Assembly (NCBI RefSeq): GCF_002159665.1
Contig: NZ_NFJC01000016.1
Location: 1 to 64,000 of the forward strand
Source: Desulfovibrio sp. An276
GTDB taxonomy: Bacteria; Desulfobacterota; Desulfovibrionia; Desulfovibrionales; Desulfovibrionaceae
Direction of reading: 5' to 3'
DNA: 64,000 nt
In this document: piece by piece, positions 57,769 through 64,000 of the stretch
How positions within the stretch are numbered: position 1 is the stretch's first letter
Layout: each line of letters begins with the position of its first letter
Notes under the pieces: model-generated
Told to the model about the DNA's origin: nothing
Databases searched by the model: none
What the model saw: the letters and a program-made list of their open reading frames with translations, nothing else
Translations under genes and position numbers: made by a program

Positions 57769-59502
57769 CTAGTTCTTGTCGTCCTCGGCGGGCTCGGCTT
57801 CCATGGTGGCGCGCTTCAGAAGCTCGCCCAGATTCATGGTGCCAGCCTCGGCAGGACCGGCGTGGTATTCCTTGCCCTTCTCTTCGGCTCGGTTGTGCAC
57901 CTGCTTGAGAGAGAGGCCCAGGCGGCGCTCTTCGGCGCTCACGTGGATGACCTTGGCTTCGATTTCCTGACCGTCCTTGAAGAGCTCGGAAGGAGTCTTG
58001 CCCTTCTTGCCAAGACCCAGTTCGGAGACGTGCACAAGGCCTTCGACGCCTTCCTCAACCTCGACAAAGATGCCGAAGTCGGTGATGTTGGTCACAATGC
58101 CCTTGATGGTGCAGCCAACGGGATAGGTGTCCGGCACATGGGCCCAGGGGTCTTCGACCAGCTGCTTGATGCCCAGGGTGAACTTTTCGTTGTTCTGGTC
58201 GACAGTGAGGACCTTGGCCTGCACTGTGTCGCCGACCTTGTAGAATTCGCTGGGATGGCGGATCTTCTTGGTCCAGGAAATGTCGGAAACGTGGATGAGA
58301 CCGTCGATGCCGTCCTCGATGCCGATGAACATGCCGAATTCGGTGATGTTCTTGATGGTGCCCTCAAGGATGGTGCCTTCGGGGTACTTCTCGGCCACCA
58401 GCTCCCAGGGATTGGGATGGACCTGCTTCATGCCGAGGCTGATGCGCTTCTTTTCTGCATCAACGCCCAGGATGACAACTTCCACCTCTTCGCCCGTGTG
58501 CACAAGCTGGGAAGGATGGCGCAGCTTGCGGGTCCAGGAAATTTCGGAAATGTGCACAAGACCCTCGACGCCGGGCTCAAGCTCCACAAAGGCGCCGTAG
58601 TCCACAAGGTTGGACACCTTGCCATGGACCTTTGTGCCCACGGGGAAGCGGGCGGCAATGTTTTCCCACGGATCGGGCACAAGCTGCTTGAGGCCCAGGG
58701 ACACCTTGCAGTGCTCGCGGTCGAAGGAAAGGACCTTCAGGGTGAGATCCATGCCCAGGGTGACCATTTCCTTGGGGTGACGGATGCGCTTCCAGCTCAT
58801 ATCGGTGATATGCAGAAGGCCGTCCAGACCACCGAGGTCCACGAAGACGCCGTATTCGGTGATGTTCTTGGCCTTGCCGGTGACAATCTGGCCCTCTTCG
58901 AGGGTCTCCAGCAGAGCCTTGCGTTTGCTGTCCCTCTCCTCTTCGAGCAGGACACGGCGCGACACTATGACATTGCTGCGGCGGCGGTTGATCTTGAGAA
59001 CGCGGAACTCAAAGTCCTGGTTAACCAGTGCGTCCATATCCGGAACAGGACGAAGGTCCACATGGGAACCGGGCAGGAAGGCTTCCACACCGCCGATGTC
59101 CACGGTGTAGCCGCCCTTGATGCGGCGGGTGATGCGACCGCTGATGGTCTTGTTGTTTTCCTGCACGTCTTCGAGCTGATCGAACACCTGCATGCGCTTG
59201 GCCTTTTCAAAGGAGAGGATGACTGTCCCCTCGCTTTCGTCCTTGCGGTCCACATACACGTCGATCTTGTCGCCTACCTTGACGGTCACATTGCCTGCAC
59301 TGTCAAGGAATTCGCTTGTGGGTATCTGTCCTTCGGATTTGAAGCTGACATCAACCAGAACATTGTCGTCACCAACCCGGACGACTTCTCCTTTGACGAT
59401 GGAACCTACTTCGATCTCGCCAAAGTCGGGGGTTAAGTAGTTCTCGAGGGCAGAACCGAAATCAAAGGTATCGGTGTCACGCCCTGCTTCCTGCATTGCC
59501 AT
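57769..59502 (-). CDS. rpsA: 30S ribosomal protein S1
   Basis: 577 residues with six S1 RNA-binding repeats. The last four carry clear G-x-V-x-N-I-T/L-x-(F/Y)-G-x-F-V/I blocks: KNITEYGVFVDLGGLDGLLHI, SNLVDYGAFVELEPGVEGLVH, KNITEFGMFIGIEDGIDGLIH, and TNITDFGIFVEVEEGVEGLVH. W-x-x-x-I/L-x-H-P follows three of them. Start ATG 59502 lies after GGAGGCCGGC on the minus strand. S1 binds mRNA on the 30S subunit. Position beside sppA is familiar from Desulfovibrio genomes. A short acidic tail (EPAEDDKN) ends it. Confidence 0.97.
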   Translation of the reverse strand: MAMQEAGRDTDTFDFGSALENYLTPDFGEIEVGSIVKGEVVRVGDDNVLVDVSFKSEGQIPTSEFLDSAGNVTVKVGDKIDVYVDRKDESEGTVILSFEKAKRMQVFDQLEDVQENNKTISGRITRRIKGGYTVDIGGVEAFLPGSHVDLRPVPDMDALVNQDFEFRVLKINRRRSNVIVSRRVLLEEERDSKRKALLETLEEGQIVTGKAKNITEYGVFVDLGGLDGLLHITDMSWKRIRHPKEMVTLGMDLTLKVLSFDREHCKVSLGLKQLVPDPWENIAARFPVGTKVHGKVSNLVDYGAFVELEPGVEGLVHISEISWTRKLRHPSQLVHTGEEVEVVILGVDAEKKRISLGMKQVHPNPWELVAEKYPEGTILEGTIKNITEFGMFIGIEDGIDGLIHVSDISWTKKIRHPSEFYKVGDTVQAKVLTVDQNNEKFTLGIKQLVEDPWAHVPDTYPVGCTIKGIVTNITDFGIFVEVEEGVEGLVHVSELGLGKKGKTPSELFKDGQEIEAKVIHVSAEERRLGLSLKQVHNRAEEKGKEYHAGPAEAGTMNLGELLKRATMEAEPAEDDKN

Positions 59503-60082
59503 ACTGCGCCGGCCTCCAAACAGAATTTATGGTCCGTTATTGGGACCAATTTCGGGCGTCTACAAAAAAAGAAGAAACTTGTCAAGGAAAAGACTGGAAA
59601 TCCTTTTGTCCATGACTGTGATTGCCTTGGAAAATCATGCTGTTTCGCACACAAGGCAAGTACTGTATTTTCAATACGCGAGAAAATCACTATGGTATTT
59701 GGGAGAAATATCTCTGATGCATCCATCAACTGCCTGTGATTTGCGCTCGCTTGTTCCGCACAAGAAAGAATGTGCATGTGTCTGTCAGGCAAAACATTAT
59801 CTACTGCAAGATGTGCTATTGTGTTGCCGCTTTGCCCTGGGCCTCCGATTTGCCGCAAAATCTCACCCTCATTTTCAAGGCTGTAGCGGAAAGGGAAGAA
59901 GGAAGCCTCAGGAGAAACAATGCAAAAGTCTTCCCTCTATTGTCGTTGCAGGGGCAAATCACTATACTTGCGCAACCCTTGCCTTCTTCACCCTTCTTCA
60001 CCCAAGGCGGCAGCCTTCGCCGCAAGGCCCGGCAAAAAAACGCCTTGCCGGGCAGTCAGCCTGATTGTCGCGGGACAAAGTT
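59503..60082. other. Intergenic, rpsA upstream region; no gene seen
   Basis: 580 bp between divergent rpsA and the TauE-type gene. All frames lack ribosome sites and conserved features. It must contain both promoters; I cannot place them with confidence. AAGGCGGCAGCCTTCGCCGC at 60003 is GC-rich and may form a small hairpin. Confidence 0.4.
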
Positions 60083-60817
60083 ATGGAACTCGAACTGCTG
60101 GTTTCGGTATGTGCCTGGTTTTTTGGCTCCTTCATCTGCGGCCTGTGCGGCCTTGGAGCTGCCATCATAGCCATGCCCTTTATGATGCTGGTCATGCCTG
60201 TTCAGAAGGTCATTCTTGTCTCCTGTTTCACGGCAATAGGGCTCACCGCGGCCATGGCCTATGTGTATCGCAGGCATTGCCCCTGGAAAACGGTCCTGCA
60301 GATGATTGTCGGCGCCCTTCCCGGCAACGTGGTAGGCCTCTTCATCCTGAAATACGTGCCGGCAACGGTGCTGGAAATTGTTGTGGGCATGATGCTCATA
60401 TTCTGCATTGTCGGCATGCAGCTTCTGCAGAATAGGGGCAGAATGGAGAGCAACCTCAAAAATGCCCTGATAGCAGGTTTCTTGAGCGGCATGATTGGGA
60501 CAAGTATTACCATCGACGGTGCGATCGTGGGCCTTTATGCCCTTTTGATCGGTCTTGATCCCATGAGCTTTCTGGGCTTCACAAGCGTGTTCTTCTTCCT
60601 GCGCAATCTTGTGACCGACATCATGCAGGCAATGGCAGGCCTGTACACGGAAGAAATCGTCACCTATGCCCTGTACTGCCTTCCCGCATCCGTCCTGGGG
60701 TTTGCCCTGTCCGTTCCTGTTGTACGCAAAATCAACGTCAATGCCTTCCGCATAGTAGTCAAGGTCGTCATCCTGCTTGCAGGGATCATGTGTCTTTTGA
60801 GGGGGCTTTGGGCCTAG
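60083..60817 (+). CDS. TauE/SafE-type sulfite/organosulfur anion exporter
   Basis: 244 residues from ATG 60083 (MELELLVSVCAWFFGSFICG); a TTG at 60065 gives an alternative start. Seven to eight membrane helices are seen. The duplicated family motif is present in both halves: GLCGLGAAIIAMPFMMLVMP (N-terminal) and FLSGMIGTSITIDGAIVGLY (C-terminal), each with the G-x-G/I-G turn. TauE/SafE (DUF81) proteins export sulfite, sulfoacetate or other anions. In a sulfate-reducer context a sulfur anion is plausible but not shown. Single-gene unit. Confidence 0.88.
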   Translation: MELELLVSVCAWFFGSFICGLCGLGAAIIAMPFMMLVMPVQKVILVSCFTAIGLTAAMAYVYRRHCPWKTVLQMIVGALPGNVVGLFILKYVPATVLEIVVGMMLIFCIVGMQLLQNRGRMESNLKNALIAGFLSGMIGTSITIDGAIVGLYALLIGLDPMSFLGFTSVFFFLRNLVTDIMQAMAGLYTEEIVTYALYCLPASVLGFALSVPVVRKINVNAFRIVVKVVILLAGIMCLLRGLWA

Positions 60818-60834
60818 GCCATGTGCCAAAAAAA

Positions 60835-60866
60835 GGGGCAGACCTGCCTTCATGCAAGTCCGCCCC
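60835..60866 (-). terminator. Terminator of the 60904-61230 gene
   Basis: GGGGC-A-GAC-C-TGC pairs with GCA-A-GTC-C-GCCCC around a 6-nt loop, two mismatches. Seven As precede it on the plus strand, giving a T-run on the minus strand. It may also end the convergent TauE-type gene. Confidence 0.75.
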
Positions 60867-60903
60867 TGAAAAGTTCGGGAACAAGATCGGTAACGATGGG
60901 GCC

Positions 60904-61230
60904 CTAGGCGTAGCCCAGGGTCACGGGATAGTACTGCGCAGGTGTTTCGGTCACGCGCAGGATCTGAACGCTGAACATGCCGTGTCCGCTGCAGGACGGG
61001 CAGCCGTTGGTGACAAGAATGCAGGTTGGGTCAAGCTCCAGCGGATCAATGCCGGCTGTACGAAAGAGCTCGCTGGTTTTGCCCTGTTCCCAGATGACAG
61101 GCGCGCCGCAAACACCGCATTGCACGTAGACCATTTCGGGATCAAAGCCCTTGTGCAGTGGGTCGGGGTACCTGCTTTCACTTACTGTGATACAGATCGG
61201 ATATGTCTTCTTGTTGCTGATACTGGGCAT
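60904..61230 (-). CDS. Small CxxC-containing protein, unknown
   Basis: 108 residues from ATG 61230, preceded by AGGAAATTCACAT; the longer frame has no site. There is no signal peptide, so it is cytoplasmic. Two paired cysteine motifs, QCGVCGAPVIWEQG and GCPSCSGHGMFS, about 38 residues apart, resemble a zinc ribbon. The C-terminus (VTETPAQYYPVTLGYA) is not charged. It has its own terminator. I do not recognise the family, but it looks like a conserved small metal-binding protein. Confidence 0.75.
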   Translation of the reverse strand: MPSISNKKTYPICITVSESRYPDPLHKGFDPEMVYVQCGVCGAPVIWEQGKTSELFRTAGIDPLELDPTCILVTNGCPSCSGHGMFSVQILRVTETPAQYYPVTLGYA

Positions 61231-61578
61231 ATGTGAATTTCCTGTTGCAAGCCGAGGAAAAGGAAAAGTCCTGGAAAAGGCAGTTTGCGCACAATGGACA
61301 GAAAGTTCTGGCTGTCCTTCCTGCAAACTGCTGACTTGATCCTGGCAAATGCCCTCCATATGTACGGGGACATTCTGACAACTATCTTTTTATTAACGAA
61401 AACTGTTTTCGTCAAGAGCCCCAAGGCCACAGCTTTCCTGCAGGATCCGGACTATGGCAGACCTTGCTCCTGTCCGGTCTTTTCCCTAGAATTTTTGTTT
61501 GCGAATGAAGCTGTACTATGGGGTTAAGCCCCAAATCGTGTACGATCCCAACCGACGCTTTTGAAGAAGGAAGAACCC
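61231..61578. other. Intergenic region upstream of mutL; no gene seen
   Basis: 348 bp. A direct repeat of the GAAAACTGTTTTCGT type centred near 61400 forms a small palindrome (ACGAAAACTGTTTTCGT at 61398-61414). It could be an operator. No ORF with a ribosome site apart from mutL itself. Confidence 0.4.
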
Positions 61579-63612
61579 ATGCCCCTGCCCAGAATTGTGC
61601 TCTTGCCCCCGGAACTGTGCAATCAGATAGCCGCCGGTGAAGTGGTGGAACGTCCTGCAAGTGTTGTCAAGGAACTGGTGGAAAACAGCCTGGACGCCCT
61701 GAGCACCTTTATAGAGGTGCGTCTTGAAAATGGCGGTCAGGGGCTTATCCGCGTGCAGGACAATGGCACAGGCATGGCAAGGGAAGACCTTGAGCTTGCA
61801 CTCACAAGGCATGCCACAAGTAAGATACGCACAGTGGAAGATCTGGAAAACATCAATTCCTACGGCTTTCGTGGCGAGGCCCTGCCGAGTGTTGCCTCGG
61901 TTTCGCGCTGCACCCTGACCTCTGTGCCCCAGGGAAGCGACGAGGCATGGACCTGCAGGGTGACCTTTGGCAGGCTTGAGGGGATGGAGCCCTCTTCCCT
62001 GCACAGGGGAACCATTGTCGAAGTGCGCGATCTCTTTGCCAACGTGCCAGCCAGGCTCAAGTTTTTGCGCGGCATCCCCACAGAGGTGAAACACTGCCAG
62101 GACTGGCTTTCAAGGCTTGCCCTGACAAGGGCAGACGTGACCTTCCGCCTTGAGAGCGAAGGCAGGGAACTTGTGCACTTCAAGGCCGGACAGGACGTCT
62201 TCGATCGCCTGCAATCCATGTGGCCGAAGCTTGTGACCGAAAATCTCGTGTCCCTCGACAGGGTTGCCTACGGCATGCGCGTGCACGGCTTTGTCTCGCG
62301 CCCGGGTGTCAGTCAGCCAAAGAGCAACAGGATACTCATCTTTGTCAATGGCCGCAGTGTCAGCGACAAGAAGATATTCGCTGCCATACGCGAGGCCTAC
62401 AAGGGCAAGATCACAAGCAGGGATCACCCTCAGGCAGTGCTTTTTCTGGAGCTCGATCCGCACGAGGTGGATGTGAATGTGCACCCTGCCAAGAGCGAAG
62501 TGCGCTTTCGCGACGAGAAAAGCGTCTTTCGGGCCATCCTTGCAGCAGTGGGCCAGACACTGGAGCGTGCAGGCTCTGCCAATACCCCGGTCACGGAGAC
62601 GATTTTTCAAGACTCCGAAGACGCTGGGCCTGGACAGGAAGTGCAGAAGGCCCCCTTCTCTGCCGATTCCGGCATCCACGAAGCCTCTAGCCGGCAAGAA
62701 GATCGCAACGACAATTGCCCTGATGCCCCTCTTGCCCGCCCCTTTGTCTCTAGGCCCGTGGGCTTTTGGGGAAAGGCAGACGAAGAGCTCAACCCTGGCA
62801 TGACCATTGGCAGATCCAGGGAGCAGGAGACGGACATTGAATGGTTCGTGCCCGAGGAAGATTGCGCGGCACAGGCAAATGCGTCGCAGGGGAATGTAGC
62901 CCGGGATGCAGACTCTTTTAGGGTGGCAAAGGCCTTTCCCGAGGAGCCGGCCAAAGAGGACGCCGCACGCTATGAGCCACTCTCCTTCACCTCCAGACCC
63001 CTGCCGGCAGAGGAGGAGAAAATTGGGCCTTGCGAGGACGAGGATTTTGCTTCCGGCACAATCAGGGGGGTGACCTATCTTGGACAGGTGGCCGAAACCT
63101 ACCTTGTTTTGCGCGATGCTGCCGGAGCCCTGCTCCTGCTCGATCAGCACGCGGCCCATGAGCGCGTCCTCTATGCGCGGATACGGGCGCGCGGGTACTG
63201 CGGCGAGGGGCAGGGACTGGCTGTTCCCCTGGAACTTTCCCTGCACGCAAGCGAGTCCCAGCGCTTTTTCGAGGTGGCACAAAGGCTTGCCGAGCTTGGC
63301 TTTGCTGCCAGGATGTCCGGCATGACCCTGATTGTGCGGGCCATACCGGCCCTTTTGCAAAGATCCGAGGCTATGCAGTTCTTGCGCGAGGTTTTGGCAG
63401 GAACAAGGGAAGAAATGGACGCGCGCTTTGCCTCCATGGCCTGCAAGTCCGCCATCAAGGCTGGGGATACGCTTGCCCGCGACGAGGCCCTCTCCCTCTT
63501 GCGCCAGTGGCTGGCTACACCCGACAGGGAATACTGCCCTCATGGAAGGCCCATTGTGCTGCGCTGGGATAAAGCCGAGCTTGAAAGGCTTTTCAAGCGC
63601 CGCCAGTCCTGA
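61579..63612 (+). CDS. mutL: DNA mismatch repair protein MutL
   Basis: 677 residues from ATG 61579, preceded by GAAGGAAGAACCC; an upstream TTG at 61561 is less likely. The N-terminal GHKL ATPase has NQIAAGEVVERPASVVKELVENSLDA, DNGTGM, RHATSKI and YGFRGEALPS. The transducer region includes FVNGRSV and VDVNVHPAKSEVRF. The central linker (about 340-500) is variable and acidic. The C-terminal dimerisation domain has LLLDQHAAHERVLY. The Q/D-x-H-A-x2-E-x4-E endonuclease motif is incomplete after HAAHERVLYARI, so endonuclease activity is uncertain. The C-terminal CPHGRPIVLRWDKAELERLFKR is normal. Confidence 0.95.
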   Translation: MPLPRIVLLPPELCNQIAAGEVVERPASVVKELVENSLDALSTFIEVRLENGGQGLIRVQDNGTGMAREDLELALTRHATSKIRTVEDLENINSYGFRGEALPSVASVSRCTLTSVPQGSDEAWTCRVTFGRLEGMEPSSLHRGTIVEVRDLFANVPARLKFLRGIPTEVKHCQDWLSRLALTRADVTFRLESEGRELVHFKAGQDVFDRLQSMWPKLVTENLVSLDRVAYGMRVHGFVSRPGVSQPKSNRILIFVNGRSVSDKKIFAAIREAYKGKITSRDHPQAVLFLELDPHEVDVNVHPAKSEVRFRDEKSVFRAILAAVGQTLERAGSANTPVTETIFQDSEDAGPGQEVQKAPFSADSGIHEASSRQEDRNDNCPDAPLARPFVSRPVGFWGKADEELNPGMTIGRSREQETDIEWFVPEEDCAAQANASQGNVARDADSFRVAKAFPEEPAKEDAARYEPLSFTSRPLPAEEEKIGPCEDEDFASGTIRGVTYLGQVAETYLVLRDAAGALLLLDQHAAHERVLYARIRARGYCGEGQGLAVPLELSLHASESQRFFEVAQRLAELGFAARMSGMTLIVRAIPALLQRSEAMQFLREVLAGTREEMDARFASMACKSAIKAGDTLARDEALSLLRQWLATPDREYCPHGRPIVLRWDKAELERLFKRRQS

Positions 63613-64000
63613 GCCCGTGCGTCCAAAGGGGCGCTGAAGACTGAGGATTACCAAAATGCGCTGTAAAGCCCAGTCCTTCAGGGCGGGGATATAAGGCGCC
63701 CGCCAGCCTTTGTCTGCTTAATGTCCTGCGTGTCAGAGCTATAGAAAAAAACAATACACCGCATACTTAAAAGCTAAATCGCTAAATAAATACTAAAAAA
63801 CAGACAAAACTCTTGACAGCCACTCAATAATCAAGGAATATTTCCTTCGAAGCGTCTAGAAAGACCTTGCCAACCGCTCTCCAGTGTTTGTGGCAAGCAA
63901 AGAGCAAATCGGCATAGAGGAGGATTCATGATGCTGTACCATTTCAATCCTTTGATATATTTCGCACAAAAGTGATATTTGCATGAAGATTATCCACAAG
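63613..64000. other. Right-edge intergenic region
   Basis: About 390 bp after mutL. It contains a short segment (63673-63700, CCAGTCCTTCAGGGCGGGGA) reminiscent of IS200/IS605 right ends, an AT-rich stretch, and the short ORF at 63928. A TTGACA at 63814 could be the -35 of a promoter reading right. Confidence 0.4.
63928..63975 (+). CDS. 15-codon ORF with strong ribosome site (possible leader peptide)
   Basis: GAGGAGG lies 7 bp before ATG-ATG at 63928, then MMLYHFNPLIYFAQK and TGA at 63973-63975. Another ATG (63983) begins 8 bp later and runs off the window as MKIIHK. The strong site on so short a frame suggests a translated leader, or simply a tiny ORF in front of the next gene. Codon content does not point to one amino acid (two Phe, two Tyr, two Leu). 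Confidence 0.35.
   Translation: MMLYHFNPLIYFAQK

Noticed and set aside
57862-59436. Plus-strand frame antisense to rpsA
   Set aside because: rpsA is unambiguous; the antisense frame mirrors its repeats.

Overview
The window looks like a Gram-negative delta-proteobacterium of the Desulfovibrionaceae (Desulfovibrio-like). This rests on the gene content of the right-hand third (rpsA beside sppA, hypF, a PaaK-type CoA ligase, purE-purD), on strong TTGACA/TATNNT-type promoters in front of single tRNA genes, and on dense coding with short spacers. The species assignment is inference.

Layout. (1) 1-2.65 kb: the end of an AT-rich accessory region (a partial CDS and a small coiled-coil protein) followed by an IS256-type element with a 42-bp perfect palindrome near its right end. 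(2) 2.7-13.4 kb, minus strand: a sensor/regulator pair (a lipoprotein solute-binding protein and a membrane-bound LuxR-type regulator split at a G10 tract), then three copies of a cassette encoding two related secreted proteins (called A and B here). The cassette also includes a third secreted protein (C), which is intact once, reduced to its signal-peptide region once, and reduced to upstream sequence once. (3) 13.7-30.5 kb, plus strand: a GC-rich run of about fifteen genes, nearly all exported or membrane proteins (TMEM43-like, leucine-rich repeats, 5'-nucleotidase, DUF805, ankyrin/SH3-like, LemA plus DUF2207, nucleoside hydrolase and several paralogous proteins of unknown function). (4) 30.7-36.3 kb: a divergent ankyrin protein, further exported proteins and decaying paralogs, becoming AT-rich. 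(5) 36.4-39.5 kb: an IS1595-type element, a frameshifted double-HTH LuxR-like gene, an HTH/integrase pair and a tRNA-Glu 3' fragment, which I read as the right boundary of the integrated island. (6) 39.6-64 kb: conserved chromosome with a radical SAM protein, acyltransferase-like proteins, initiator tRNA-Met, an RlmM-like methyltransferase, CoA ligase, sfsA, aminotransferase, tRNA-Ala, purE-purD, an FG-GAP protein, an RsmB/F-like methyltransferase, hypF, sppA, rpsA, a TauE-type transporter and mutL.

How it may work together. The most interesting signal is a shared 15-bp palindrome, TCATC-N5-GATGA. It occurs in pairs 43-59 bp apart in front of all three A-B cassettes and in both divergent intergenic regions flanking the plus-strand island. 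Adjacent to these promoters lie a periplasmic binding protein and a transmembrane LuxR-type regulator whose gene is cut by a 10-G homopolymer: nine Gs would restore one 535-residue protein. I infer a ligand-sensing, possibly phase-variable switch controlling a large set of secreted proteins. Ligand, targets and function of the secreted proteins are unknown to me.
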